Shown here: one piece after another, positions 23,480 through 31,173 of the stretch | Numbering within the stretch: position 1 is the stretch's first letter | Layout: every line of letters begins with the position of its first letter | Source of the DNA: DATEJJ01 sp039649115 | Lineage (GTDB): Bacteria > Actinomycetota > Actinomycetes > Mycobacteriales > Micromonosporaceae | Reading direction: 5' to 3' | DNA: 38,426 nucleotides | Assembly: GCA_039649115.1 (NCBI GenBank) | Contig: JBBWZQ010000277.1 | Location: forward strand, 1 to 38,426 | Made by a program: the position numbers and the translations under genes | Notes under the pieces: model-generated | The model's database searches: none | The model's input: only the letters and a program-made list of their open reading frames with translations | What the model was told of the DNA's origin: nothing

Positions 23480-23890
23480 TCCTTGCTCACTTTCCACGGG
23501 GCCGAGGCAGAGGTCTCGGCCGGACGACCGTCGGTCGTCCCCACCCGGCCGCCACAGTGGACTGACGCCACGGTGAAGCGGCTCGCGCAGGCCGCGGGCC
23601 ACCGGGGCAGGACGGGATGGTGACGAGCCATTACTGACCGCCGGGACTGAGCGGTGTACACGGCGGATCGTCAAGATCGGGAGCGGGGTGGACAGGGGTG
23701 GTGCAAGAAGAAGGTAACCTGGCGAACACTTGGACGCAATATCTGGACACATCTATGCAGGATCTGTGTCTACCGCTCCGCCGCGACGGTGATCTTGTCT
23801 CCGGAGCGGCACCTGGGCGCGTCCATCGCCGGGCATGGTCAGGACGCTCGGATCCGCGCCGTAACGACCGGACAGACGGCGGGTGGATTC
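23480..23890. other. 411-bp non-coding region upstream of the GH87 gene
   Basis: I see no convincing gene here. The short open frames lack family motifs and good ribosome sites. The base composition is less GC-biased than in the genes between 23700 and 23770. GACACA at 23746-23751 and TGTGTC at 23765-23770 form an inverted repeat with a 13-base centre that could be an operator or part of the GH87 promoter region. The region also separates GH87 from the 3' end of the small membrane protein gene at 23891. Confidence 0.6.
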
Positions 23891-24379
23891 CTACGGACTC
23901 GAGAAATCACCGCCGTGAGCGTGGCCGGCGGCCGGTGACCTGTCGTAGGCGGCGGTCGCGGCGCCGAGCCCGGCGCCGTAGATCAGGTGCGCGGTGAGCA
24001 TGGTCAGGGCCCGGCCGGGGTGGTCGCGGTGCGGGGGTGGCAGCAGCCCGAGGGCCGGGATCCAACCGGTGTACGAGGCGGCCCACACGCCGATGCCGAA
24101 CCCGGCGCCCCGGGCCGGTGACGAGCGGAGCACCACTGCCCCGTACAGCGCGCCGCAGGCGGCACCGAAGCCCAGGTGTGCCGCGGTGGTCGCCAGCGCG
24201 GTGCCCGGTCCGCCGCGGCGTGCGCGCAACCCTGCCCGCCGGGCCGACCTGCGCACCAGCCTCTTCGGCGCCAGTTCACCGTGGCGGGTCAGCGCCTGCC
24301 CGCCGAGCATCCAGGCGGTCATCGGTACCGTGGCCGCGGCCCCGGCCACCGCGCCGATCGCGGTCCGTTTGAGATCCAT
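23891..24379 (-). CDS. Small membrane protein, DUF1440/DUF6789-like
   Basis: The 162-residue protein has an N-terminal helix (AIGAVAGAAATVPMTAWMLG), a basic middle with many Arg residues (~38-58), and two or three further hydrophobic helices (AAHLGFGAACGALYGAVVL, FGIGVWAASYTGWIPALG, AHLIYGAGLGAATAA). The VPMTAWM start and AHLxYGxxLG end resemble the YagU/DUF6789 group of uncharacterised inner-membrane proteins. Function is unknown. It is transcribed divergently from the lipid-kinase-like gene, with a 92-bp shared upstream region. Confidence 0.75.
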   Translation of the reverse strand: MDLKRTAIGAVAGAAATVPMTAWMLGGQALTRHGELAPKRLVRRSARRAGLRARRGGPGTALATTAAHLGFGAACGALYGAVVLRSSPARGAGFGIGVWAASYTGWIPALGLLPPPHRDHPGRALTMLTAHLIYGAGLGAATAAYDRSPAAGHAHGGDFSSP

Positions 24380-24460
24380 AGTGATCGATTCCCGTCGTCG
24401 TCACTGTCCGTTACCCGGCCGGACCGGCGGGCAAACAGATTGCGAACGGCGGCCGTCGGG

Positions 24461-24466
24461 TACGAG
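24461..24466 (+). promoter_or_regulatory. Possible -10 box (TACGAG) of the lipid-kinase gene
   Basis: TACGAG lies 5 bases before the ATG at 24472, with a TTGCGA -35-like box at 24440-24445 (15-base spacer). No ribosome site precedes the ATG. The match to consensus is partial. Confidence 0.25.
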
Positions 24467-24471
24467 ATCGC

Positions 24472-25425
24472 ATGGTCACCTCTGTCGATTCCCGCACGGA
24501 CCGTGGCTCCCTTCCGGGCGACGGGGGAGGACCGGGTGGCGGCCTGGGCACGGTTGCCGTACTGGCGCACCGGCGCAAGACGCTCGGCGGCGGCCTCGCC
24601 GAAATGCGCTCCCTGCTCGCCGAGGCCGGCTACCCGGAGCCGATCTGGCATGAGGTGTCCAAGAGCGGGAAGGCGTCGAAGAAGGCCCGCAAGGCGTTGA
24701 AGGACGGCGCGCGGCTGGTCTTCGTGTGGGGCGGCGACGGCATGGTCCAGCGATGCGTGGACGCGCTGGCCGGTTCCGGGGTGGTGGTCGCCATCGTGCC
24801 GGCCGGCACCGCGAACCTGCTGGCCACCAACCTCGGGATCCCACCCGACCTGGGCGAGGCGGTGCGGATCGGGCTGCACGGCCGCCGCCGCCGTCTCGAT
24901 CTGGGCAGGATCAACGGGGAACACTTCGCTGTCATGGCGGGCGCCGGCTTCGACGGCGCGATGATCCGCGACGCGGGACGCGGCCTGAAGGACCGGCTCG
25001 GCCGGCTCGCCTACGTGTGGACCGGGCTGCGCCACGTCACCGACGCCGTTCGTCGAGTGAAGATCCGCGTCGATGGCAGGATCTGGTTCGAGGGACCGGC
25101 CAGTTGCGTGCTGTTCGGCAACGTCGGCACGGTCACCGGCGGGATGCGTGTCTTCGACGAGGCCGTGCCCGACGACGGTCGGCTCGACGTCGGGGTGGCC
25201 ACCGCCGACGGCGCCGTGCAGTGGGCCCGGACGTTCGGCCGCATCGCCGCCGGCCGCGCCGACCGGTCCCCGTTCGTACAGACCACCCGGGCGAGTAAGG
25301 TCGACGTCCGGCTCGACACCCCGACGGCGTATGAGCTCGACGGCGGCGAACGCGACCCGGTCCGCCGGCTGAAGGTGCGCCTCGTGCCCGGTGCCATCAC
25401 CGTCTGCGTGCCCGACAGCGCCTGA
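24472..25425 (+). CDS. Diacylglycerol/lipid kinase family protein (DAGK catalytic domain)
   Basis: The 317-residue soluble protein has the ATP-binding DAGK_cat fold: LGTVAVLAHRRKTLGGG, then VFVWGGDGMVQRCVDAL (family GGDGT, here GGDGM), VAIVPAGTANLLATNLGIP (the PxGTxN motif), and the C-terminal beta domain AGAGFDGAMIRDAGRGLKDR with LDVGVATADG. Members phosphorylate diacylglycerol, sphingoid bases or other lipids, often in cardiolipin or PI-mannoside-linked lipid metabolism. The GGDGM variant keeps the key glycines and Asp. It is a single-gene unit converging on the NmrA-like gene, with a short hairpin between them. The lipid substrate is unknown. Confidence 0.93.
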   Translation: MVTSVDSRTDRGSLPGDGGGPGGGLGTVAVLAHRRKTLGGGLAEMRSLLAEAGYPEPIWHEVSKSGKASKKARKALKDGARLVFVWGGDGMVQRCVDALAGSGVVVAIVPAGTANLLATNLGIPPDLGEAVRIGLHGRRRRLDLGRINGEHFAVMAGAGFDGAMIRDAGRGLKDRLGRLAYVWTGLRHVTDAVRRVKIRVDGRIWFEGPASCVLFGNVGTVTGGMRVFDEAVPDDGRLDVGVATADGAVQWARTFGRIAAGRADRSPFVQTTRASKVDVRLDTPTAYELDGGERDPVRRLKVRLVPGAITVCVPDSA

Positions 25426-25429
25426 CCTG

Positions 25430-25443
25430 CCGCCTGCTGGCGG
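25430..25443. terminator. Bidirectional hairpin between convergent lipid-kinase and NmrA-like genes
   Basis: CCGCC at 25430-25434 pairs with GGCGG at 25439-25443 around a TGCT loop, in the 24-base gap between the two convergent stop codons. Short, but in the expected place for a shared terminator. Confidence 0.45.
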
Positions 25444-25449
25444 TACCGG

Positions 25450-26436
25450 CTAGCGCCGCCGGATCGATCGCCGCCGTACCCAGGTCGCGTCGATCTGGCG
25501 GGTGGGTCGGACCCGGCGGGTCGAGCCGACCGTGTTGATCCAGGGTGACGCGGGCCGGCGGTACCAGTCGCCGAAGAGGCCGGCGCAGTTGGTCGCCAGG
25601 AAGTCGGCCACCGAGGTCGCCTTGTGGTCGGTGATCCGTTCCACCACGTCAGTGACGACGTTGGTGTAGCCGTCGCGGGTGGACTTGCCGATCGTGGCGT
25701 ACAGCCGGGCGGCCGGTTCGGCCATGCCGTGCGCCACCAGGTCGGCGACGGTCTCCTCGTCGGTGATCGGCACGTAGCGCACCCCGACTCCGGTGAACTC
25801 GGTGATGAGGGCCGCGATCTCGGCCTGGGTGACGGCTGCCGGCCCGGTGACCTCCAACCGCTGGTCCTCGTACCCCCCGTCGGCCAGGACCGCCGCGGCC
25901 ACCGCGGCGCAGTCTTCGCGCGTGACATAGCTGGTGGCCCCGTGGCCGGTGTTGTCCAGCAGCGCTCCGGTGGCCAGCATGACGTCGAGACCGGTCAGGA
26001 TCAGCTGGGTGTACATGCTGTTGCGCAGCACCGTGTAGGCCAGCCCCGACTCGGCCAGCGCGGTCTCGGTGGCCCGGTGGTCGGCGGCGATGGCGGCCGG
26101 ATGTCCCGGGTTGCCGGCGTCCGCGATCGAGGTGTAGATGACCTGCCCCACACCCGCCTTGACCGCGGCCTCCACCGCGTTGGCGTGCTGGTGGACCCGC
26201 CGGCCGGTGGTGCCGAAGACGTTGGTGCTGACCAGCAGGAGCCGCTCGGCGCCGTCGAACGCGGCCAGCAGGCTGTCCGGGTCGTCGAAGTCCGCCGCCC
26301 GGGTGCGCACGCCCAGATCGGCGACGGCCGCCGGGGTCCGGCTCAGGGCGATCACCTGTGCGGCGTCGACCCGTTCGAGCAGCAGTCGCACGGTGAGCCG
26401 GCCGAGCTGGCCGGACGCGCCTGTTACTGCGATCAT
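25450..26436 (-). CDS. NmrA/QorB-like NAD(P)-binding SDR family protein
   Basis: The 328-residue atypical short-chain dehydrogenase starts with the Rossmann motif MIAVTGASGQLGRLTVRLLL (GxxGxxG). It then has LVSTNVFGTTGRRVHQHANA, YTSIADAGNPGHP, a YTVLRNSMY segment, the conserved YVTREDCAAVAAAVLADGGY and a C-terminal helical part. This pattern matches QorB-type quinone oxidoreductases and NmrA-like redox sensors that bind NADPH without the classical YxxxK pair. ATG 26436 is preceded by GGAGG; the open frame upstream of it is not conserved. The C-terminal ~45 residues are Arg/Trp-rich and longer than usual for the family. It is divergent from an OmpR-type two-component operon, across a region with three phased GTCA repeats. 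Confidence 0.9.
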   Translation of the reverse strand: MIAVTGASGQLGRLTVRLLLERVDAAQVIALSRTPAAVADLGVRTRAADFDDPDSLLAAFDGAERLLLVSTNVFGTTGRRVHQHANAVEAAVKAGVGQVIYTSIADAGNPGHPAAIAADHRATETALAESGLAYTVLRNSMYTQLILTGLDVMLATGALLDNTGHGATSYVTREDCAAVAAAVLADGGYEDQRLEVTGPAAVTQAEIAALITEFTGVGVRYVPITDEETVADLVAHGMAEPAARLYATIGKSTRDGYTNVVTDVVERITDHKATSVADFLATNCAGLFGDWYRRPASPWINTVGSTRRVRPTRQIDATWVRRRSIRRR

Positions 26437-26530
26437 CCTTCCTCCCCTCTCCGGCTGGTTGGCGGCCGCACCGGCCGCCGTTTGAATCATGCGAGCGGTA
26501 CCGGCTGGTCAGCCATTGGATGACAGAGCC

Positions 26531-26556
26531 GTCACTGGGTCGTCATGGCCTTGTCA
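26531..26556. promoter_or_regulatory. Three GTCA direct repeats with 11-bp period, probable OmpR-family operator
   Basis: GTCAC at 26531, GTCAT at 26542 and GTCAT at 26553 are spaced exactly 11 bases apart, in the 213-bp gap between the divergent NmrA-like and response-regulator genes. Head-to-tail repeats of one helical turn are the typical target of OmpR/PhoB-type regulators, and one is encoded 94 bases downstream. Autoregulation is the natural reading but is inference. Confidence 0.5.
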
Positions 26557-26649
26557 TGCGATCTCGGCAGCGAAGGCTTTCTGATTTGCATCGATAATGG
26601 GTAATCTTCACGACACGGTGTCGGTACCCCGGCGTCGCGGAGGTGAACC

Positions 26650-27318
26650 ATGGGACGAGTGCTGGTCGTCGAGGACGACGAACGGATCGGACGGCTCGTG
26701 ACGCGCGCTCTCGAGCAGGACGGGTACACCACCGAACGGACGGCGACCGGTCCCGAGGGCCTGGCCGCCGCGCTGGCCCGGGACTTCGACATGGTCATCC
26801 TCGATCTGATGCTGCCCGGGATGTCCGGTGACGAGGTGCTCGAACGGCTGGTGGGTGAGCGCCCGGAGCAGCGGGTCCTGGTGCTGTCCGCGGTACCCGA
26901 GATCGGTACCCGGGTCGCGGTCCTGGAGGCCGGTGCCGCCGACTTCCTCGGCAAGCCGTTCGCCGTCGCCGAGCTCCTGGCCCGGGTACGCGCGCGGCTG
27001 CGCTCGCCGGCACCCGACGCGAGCAGCCGCTGGCTGTGCGCCGGCCCGATCCGGCTGGACCTGCGCCGCCGGCGCGCCGAGGTGAACGGCGCCGACCTGG
27101 AACTGCCGCAGCGCGAGTTCCTGCTCCTGCAGCACCTGATGTCCCGAGCCGGCGAGGTGTGCAGTCGCAGGGAGCTGCTCGTCGACGTCTGGGGCCTGAC
27201 CTTCGACCCCAGCAGCAACGTCGTCGACGTCTACATCCGGCGGCTGCGCGGCAAGCTGGACCGGCCCGATCGGATCGAAACGGTACGCAATGTTGGCTAC
27301 GCCTTCGCCCTCGACTAA
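26650..27318 (+). CDS. Two-component response regulator, OmpR/PhoB family
   Basis: The 222-residue regulator has a receiver domain with acidic residues 9-10 (VVEDDE), phospho-acceptor Asp52 (MVILDLMLPGMSG), Ser80 in place of the commoner Thr, and Lys102 (LGKPFAV). The winged helix carries PQREFLLLQHLMSRAGEVCS, SSNVVDVYIRRLRGKLD and VRNVGYAF. The SD GGAGGTGA ends 4 bases before the ATG. The downstream kinase gene overlaps its 3' end by 29 bases. A phased GTCA repeat upstream is a candidate autoregulatory site. Signal and targets unknown. Confidence 0.95.
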   Translation: MGRVLVVEDDERIGRLVTRALEQDGYTTERTATGPEGLAAALARDFDMVILDLMLPGMSGDEVLERLVGERPEQRVLVLSAVPEIGTRVAVLEAGAADFLGKPFAVAELLARVRARLRSPAPDASSRWLCAGPIRLDLRRRRAEVNGADLELPQREFLLLQHLMSRAGEVCSRRELLVDVWGLTFDPSSNVVDVYIRRLRGKLDRPDRIETVRNVGYAFALD

Positions 27319-28378
27319 CCGGTGGGTCCTCACCGGCTGGTGCCTGTTCGCGGGCCTCAACGTCGCGCTCATGTACCTGCTGCCCGGCCAGGAGACGGTC
27401 CCGTTCCACTTCGTGTGGATCAGTCTCGCCCTCATCTACGGCTTCACGTCCTGGCGCACCCCCTGGATGCTCCTGGCGCTGTTCCTCGTCGTCCTGACCA
27501 CCGGCGTGATGCTGGTGCACTACGCGCAGACCGGCGTGATCCGGTGGGAGGAGATCACCGAGGAACCGTTGATGGCCACCATCTTCGGCGTCATGGTGTG
27601 GCATGTGCGGCGGCGCCAACTCCTGCTGCGCGAGGTGCAGCGGATCAGCGAGCTGGACCGGCGGCGGCTCGAGATGCAGCAGATGTTCGTCCGGCTCGCC
27701 TCCCACGAGCTGCGTACCCCCATCACCGTGGCCCGCGGGTACACCGAACTGGTCCGGGCCGCGGACCGCAGCGTCGAGAACCTCGAAGACACCGAGGTGA
27801 TCCTCGAGGAGCTGGACAAGCTCTCCCGGATCACGCACCGGCTGGTCACCCTGATGCAGGTCGACGAGCCGCATCCGGTGAGCCGCTGCTCCGTGGACGC
27901 CGAGCTGATGCGCATCGTCCGGCGCTGGCAGCCGACCGCTGACCGGGACTGGGTCGTGCGCTCCGACGTGGGCTACGGTCAGCTCAACCCCGAGCGGTTC
28001 GAGGCCGCACTGGACTGCCTGCTGGAAAACGCGGTGAAGTTCACCCAGCCTGGCGACCGGATCCAAGTCACCGGGGAACACTCGGCGCACGAGTGGAGCG
28101 TACGGGTCCAGGACGCGGGTTCGGGCATCTCGCCCGAGATGGCGGAGCATCTGCTGACCGGGCCGCCGCGACACGGTACGAGCACCGGCACCGGGCTGGG
28201 ACTGGCGATCGTCCGGGCGGTCGTGGAGTCGCTCGGCGGGCGGATCACGGTCAGCGGCGAGCCGGACCGGGGCACCACGGTCACGCTGCGGATCCCGCGA
28301 CCGGCGTGGGTCACCTCCGACCAGGCAGCCGGGAGCGACCCGGCGATCCCCCAGCCGGCCGGCGTCCCGCACGGCTGA
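27290..28378 (+). CDS. Membrane histidine kinase without an extracytoplasmic sensor domain
   Basis: The 362-residue kinase begins with three or four closely spaced helices (~10-105: VLTGWCLFAGLNVALMYLL, FVWISLALIYGF, WMLLALFLVVLTTGVMLV and a weaker ATIFGVMVWHV) joined by very short loops, so the signal is likely in the membrane. HisKA has His139 in VRLASHELRTPITVARGYTE. HATPase_c has LLENAVKFTQPGD (N box), VQDAGSGIS (G1) and GTGLGLAIVRAVVESLGG (G2). A ~20-residue polar tail ends the protein. The ATG overlaps the regulator gene by 29 bases, so the two are co-translated. It converges on the arsenic operon with a 9-base gap. Confidence 0.93.
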   Translation: MLATPSPSTNRWVLTGWCLFAGLNVALMYLLPGQETVPFHFVWISLALIYGFTSWRTPWMLLALFLVVLTTGVMLVHYAQTGVIRWEEITEEPLMATIFGVMVWHVRRRQLLLREVQRISELDRRRLEMQQMFVRLASHELRTPITVARGYTELVRAADRSVENLEDTEVILEELDKLSRITHRLVTLMQVDEPHPVSRCSVDAELMRIVRRWQPTADRDWVVRSDVGYGQLNPERFEAALDCLLENAVKFTQPGDRIQVTGEHSAHEWSVRVQDAGSGISPEMAEHLLTGPPRHGTSTGTGLGLAIVRAVVESLGGRITVSGEPDRGTTVTLRIPRPAWVTSDQAAGSDPAIPQPAGVPHG

Positions 28379-28387
28379 GGTGCCCAC

Positions 28388-29572
28388 TCACGTACCGGCC
28401 GGTGCCGGCATCTCGGTGAGCAGCTGCTCGACCCGCCCTCTGATCTCGTCGCGGATCAGCCGGACCGCGTCGATGCCCTGACCGGCGGGGTCGTCGAGCT
28501 TCCAGTCGAGGTAGCGCTTGCCGGGAAAGACCGGGCACGCGTCACCACAGCCCATGGTGACGAGCACGTCCGAGGCTTCGGCGGTCTGGTAGTCGAGTCT
28601 GCGCGGCGCATCGGCGGTGATGTCGATGCCGACCTCGCGCATCGCCTGCACCGCGACCGGGTTGATCTGGTCGGCGGGTTCGCTTCCCGCGGAGCGCACC
28701 TCGACGCTGTCACCGGCGAGGTGGCGCAGCCAGCCGGCGGCCATCTGGGAGCGGCCGGCATTGTGGACGCATACGAACAGGACGCTGGGCTTGTGGTTCA
28801 TGGCTCTGGAGTTCCTCCGAAGTGGACGGACGGGGGTCAGGGCGCGGAGCCTGGCCGGGCGGGCGACCACGACCTCGGCGGCGGCGCGGCCCACGCCCGG
28901 GTACAACGCCAGCAGCAGTCCGACGCCGACCGCGAGACCGACCAGTTGAGCCGCGACGAAGGCGGGCACCGAGGACGGGGCGATGCCGGCGAAGGTGTCG
29001 GTGAACGCCCGCCCGACCGTCACGGCGGGGTTGGCGAACGACGTGCTGGAGGTGAACCAGTACGCGGCGCCGATGTAGCCGCCGACCGCGGCCGGTGCCA
29101 CCGCGGCACGTCCGGACCGGGCCAGGGCGAAGACGAGCAGGATCAGCCCGGTGGTGGCGACGACCTCACCGAGCCACAGGTGCCCGGCGGCGCGGTACTT
29201 GCCGGAGAAGTCGACAGCCGGCAGGGCGAACATGAGGTTGGCCAGGATGGCCCCGCCGATCGCGCCGGTGGTCTGGGCGAGCGCGTACCCGGCGAGGTGC
29301 CTGGCCGCCAGGCCGGTACCGGTACGGCGGCCGAGGAACCAGTCGGCGGCCGACACGACCGGGTTGAAGTGGGCGCCGGAGACCGGTCCGAACGTGAGGA
29401 TCAGCGCACCCAGCGCGAGGGCGGTCGCGGTGGAGTTCTCCAGCAGTTGCAGGCCGACGTCGTGCGGGGACAGTGTGGTCGCCATGACGCCGGAGCCGAC
29501 GACGGCGGTGACGAGCAGCGCGGTACCGACGAACTCGGCGACGTACCGCCGCCACGGCGCGGGGCGGGTCAT
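28388..29572 (-). CDS. Aquaporin-arsenate reductase fusion (MIP channel + ArsC)
   Basis: One 394-residue frame encodes two enzymes without a stop. Residues 1-~245 are a six-helix MIP channel with two half-helix motifs: FGPVSGAHFNPVVSAADW (NPV instead of NPA) and SSTSFANPAVTVGRAFTDTF (NPA). From Met258 follows a thioredoxin-coupled, LMW-phosphatase-like ArsC: P-loop CVHNAGRS with nucleophile Cys268, and GCGDACP with Cys342 and Cys346 for the disulfide relay. ArsC reduces arsenate to arsenite, and the attached channel lets arsenite leave the cell. Such channel-enzyme fusions are known from actinobacteria (Frankia, Salinispora, mycobacteria). The ATG overlaps the ArsR stop (ATGA), so expression follows arsenite induction. 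A separate ArsC start at 28801 is possible but lacks a convincing ribosome site. Confidence 0.93.
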   Translation of the reverse strand: MTRPAPWRRYVAEFVGTALLVTAVVGSGVMATTLSPHDVGLQLLENSTATALALGALILTFGPVSGAHFNPVVSAADWFLGRRTGTGLAARHLAGYALAQTTGAIGGAILANLMFALPAVDFSGKYRAAGHLWLGEVVATTGLILLVFALARSGRAAVAPAAVGGYIGAAYWFTSSTSFANPAVTVGRAFTDTFAGIAPSSVPAFVAAQLVGLAVGVGLLLALYPGVGRAAAEVVVARPARLRALTPVRPLRRNSRAMNHKPSVLFVCVHNAGRSQMAAGWLRHLAGDSVEVRSAGSEPADQINPVAVQAMREVGIDITADAPRRLDYQTAEASDVLVTMGCGDACPVFPGKRYLDWKLDDPAGQGIDAVRLIRDEIRGRVEQLLTEMPAPAGT

Positions 29573-29937
29573 CCGCGGTCGGCGGTGAGCAGGCTGGCCA
29601 GTTGCCGCATGATCCCTGGCCGCGCCCGGTAGTACACCCAGGTCCCGCGCCGCTCGGCGTCGACGAGGCCGGCCTCGCGCAGCGTCTTGAGGTGGTGGGA
29701 TATGGTCGGCCCGGACAGGGTGAACGCCGGGGTGAGGTCGCAGACGCAGATCTCCCCGTCGGGCGCCGACGCGATCATCGACATCAGTTGCAGCCGCACC
29801 GGGTCGCCGAGCGCCTTGAACGCCGGGGCGAGCGCGGCGGCGGTCTCGGCGGGGATGCGGTGCTCGCTGATGGGTGGGCAGCACGGCTGGCCGGCGTCCA
29901 GGTCGGTGAGGGTCAGGGCCGCCGCTTGTTTCGACAT
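29569..29937 (-). CDS. arsR: ArsR-family arsenite-responsive repressor
   Basis: The 122-residue protein is an ArsR/SmtB winged helix: FKALGDPVRLQLMSMIAS, then DLTPAFTLSGPTISHHLKTL (recognition helix) and the beta wing ERRGTWVYYRARPG. Cysteines suited to As(III) binding are visible: Cys64 and Cys66 in GEICVCDL at the start of the DNA-binding helices, plus Cys19 and Cys20 near the N-terminus (GQPCCPP). Arsenite binding should release it from the dyads just upstream (29944-29975) and open expression of the operon with the aquaporin-ArsC fusion, which it overlaps by 4 bases. Confidence 0.94.
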   Translation of the reverse strand: MSKQAAALTLTDLDAGQPCCPPISEHRIPAETAAALAPAFKALGDPVRLQLMSMIASAPDGEICVCDLTPAFTLSGPTISHHLKTLREAGLVDAERRGTWVYYRARPGIMRQLASLLTADRG

Positions 29938-29943
29938 ACCTCT

Positions 29944-29975
29944 AGGTTGACAGATCTCAAAACAGCGTGCAACCT
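29944..29975. promoter_or_regulatory. Nested inverted repeats upstream of arsR, probable ArsR operator
   Basis: AGGTTG (29944-29949) is mirrored by CAACCT (29970-29975). Within the left arm, TTGA (29947-29950) and TCAA (29957-29960) form a second dyad with 6-base spacing, the TTGA-N6-TCAA form found in ArsR/SmtB sites. The region starts 7 bases before the arsR ATG and would overlap its promoter. Binding is inferred. Confidence 0.5.
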
Positions 29976-30049
29976 CAGGAGTTGCGACCGGGACGCGGCC
30001 CGCGACGTCCGGCTCAGCGGCCGTGCCACTGCCGGGTCAGGCACCGCCA

Positions 30050-30421
30050 TCAGCCGTTGGGGCGTGACGCGATCGCCTGCAGCGACCAGCTGTTGCCGTC
30101 AGGATCGCGGAAGTACACGAAGTTGCCCCACGGCTGCACATCGACCTCGCTCGCGTCGATGTCGGCGTCGAGCAACTGCTTGCGCGCGGTCTCGGCGTCG
30201 GCGACCACGACCTGGATCTCCTGCGTGCCGGGCGTCTTGTCGGTGATGCCTTCGCCGATCACGATGGAGCAGGCCGAGCCGGGCGGTGTCAACTGGACGA
30301 ACCGCAGGCTGTCATGGACTCTGTGGTCGTGGTCGGCGTTGAAGCCCACCTTCACGTAGAACGCCTTGGCCCGGTCGACGTCGGTCACCGGAACGGGAAT
30401 GAGTTCGATCTTCCAGTCCAT
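30050..30421 (-). CDS. VOC family (glyoxalase/bleomycin-resistance-like) protein
   Basis: The 123-residue protein has the two beta-alpha-beta-beta-beta modules of the vicinal oxygen chelate fold: ELIPVPVTDVDRAKAFYVKV at the N-terminus and GNFVYFRDPDGNSWSLQ at the C-terminus. Conserved Phe-Tyr and Asp-Pro-[DE]-Gly-Asn marks are present. VOC proteins act as lyases, dioxygenases, drug-binding or arsenic (ArsI) proteins. The cysteine pair expected of an ArsI C-As lyase is absent (only one Cys is seen, in SACSIVIG), so an arsenic role is unsupported despite the neighbouring ars operon. TATGGT lies 6 bases before the ATG, giving a candidate leaderless promoter. Confidence 0.88.
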   Translation of the reverse strand: MDWKIELIPVPVTDVDRAKAFYVKVGFNADHDHRVHDSLRFVQLTPPGSACSIVIGEGITDKTPGTQEIQVVVADAETARKQLLDADIDASEVDVQPWGNFVYFRDPDGNSWSLQAIASRPNG

Positions 30422-30427
30422 CGTCCC

Positions 30428-30433
30428 ACCATA
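30428..30433 (-). promoter_or_regulatory. Candidate -10 box (TATGGT) of the VOC gene
   Basis: TATGGT on the minus strand ends 6 bases before the ATG at 30421. A TTCGCG element 16 bases further upstream could be the -35. The arrangement predicts a leaderless mRNA. Confidence 0.4.
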
Positions 30434-30543
30434 CGTCGGTACGACATTGCGCGAAGCGTGTGCGGCGGCCGGGCCAGGCGGACGCTGCCCGTTGGCCGTT
30501 CGCGCGCGATTACGCCAAGAACGACGCGCTGGCGGCGGATCTG

Positions 30544-31137
30544 TCACTCCTCCTGGCGGTGGTCGATGAAGGCCAGTATGTCGGGGATGTCGGGGCGGTA
30601 ACCGGCGGTCGTGTCGACGTGCAGGGCTGGTACGGGGAGGGCGACCGGGACGAAAGCCCCCGTCGGGTTGCCCGCGTCGGCCTGGGCTTGCAGCAGGTGG
30701 TGATCGTCGTGTGCCGCCCGGCGCGCCTCCTGCTCGATCCGGCGGGCCATCCTGGCGCGGGCGACGGCGGGGTCGAGGACGCAGTGCACGATCCGGATCG
30801 CGGCGAGATCGGCAAGGGGCTCGAGTCCGGGCCGCCAGAGCTTGTCCTGGAAGGCCGCTTCCGCGACGACGGTCACGCCCGCGGTGACCAGGAGGGTGAG
30901 CATGTCGAAGAAGGTCGTCAGGGTCCGCCGGCTCAGCGCGTCACCGGGGTGTGGCGCGTAGCCGGGGGTGGCATGGGCCATGCCTTCCTTGATCTCGTCG
31001 CGGCAGACGGCCGGGCAGCCGAGTGCGCGGGCGATCCCGTGGGCGAGCGTGGTCTTGCCGCAACCGGGAGGGCCGCTGACAACGACGAGCGTGGGTGAGG
31101 TCACGGCGGCGGTCGCCGCGTCGGGTTGAGGTCTCAT
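30544..31137 (-). CDS. AAA/P-loop small-molecule kinase-like protein
   Basis: The ~197-residue cytosolic protein has Walker A GPPGCGKTTLAHGIARALG near residues 24-32, a following CRDEIKEGM segment typical of zeta-toxin/chloramphenicol-phosphotransferase-like kinases, a VTVVAEAAFQDKLW strand-helix and an Arg-rich lid (ARARMARRIEQEARR). Proteins of this group phosphorylate small molecules or nucleotide sugars. The substrate here is unknown. ATG at 31137 chosen; a TTG at 31146 would add three residues. No antitoxin-like small gene is adjacent, so a zeta toxin-antitoxin role is not supported. Confidence 0.85.
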   Translation of the reverse strand: MRPQPDAATAAVTSPTLVVVSGPPGCGKTTLAHGIARALGCPAVCRDEIKEGMAHATPGYAPHPGDALSRRTLTTFFDMLTLLVTAGVTVVAEAAFQDKLWRPGLEPLADLAAIRIVHCVLDPAVARARMARRIEQEARRAAHDDHHLLQAQADAGNPTGAFVPVALPVPALHVDTTAGYRPDIPDILAFIDHRQEE

Positions 31138-31151
31138 CGCCACCAATGATG

Positions 31152-31165
31152 GGGCACGGGTGCCC
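31152..31165 (-). terminator. Short hairpin after the GH115 gene
   Basis: GGGCA (31152-31156) pairs with TGCCC (31161-31165) around a CGGG loop, 8 bases past the GH115 stop codon. A short stem, but suitably placed. Confidence 0.35.
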
Positions 31166-31173
31166 AGCGGAGA

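Noticed and set aside
23654..23938. 94-residue plus-strand frame in the gap before the GH87 gene
   Set aside because: Unbiased codon use, no ribosome site, no motif; overlaps the 3' end of the opposite membrane-protein gene.
28388..28801. arsC as an independent gene starting at ATG 28801
   Set aside because: No convincing ribosome site before it, and the upstream aquaporin frame reads straight through; the fusion type is known in actinobacteria. Internal initiation cannot be excluded.
30050..30421. VOC protein as an ArsI organoarsenical lyase because it neighbours arsR
   Set aside because: The vicinal cysteine pair needed for arsenic binding is absent, and the gene has its own promoter and is not in the ars operon.
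30544..31137. Zeta-type toxin of a toxin-antitoxin pair
   Set aside because: No small antitoxin gene is adjacent on the same strand, and the P-loop kinase fold is shared by many harmless enzymes.
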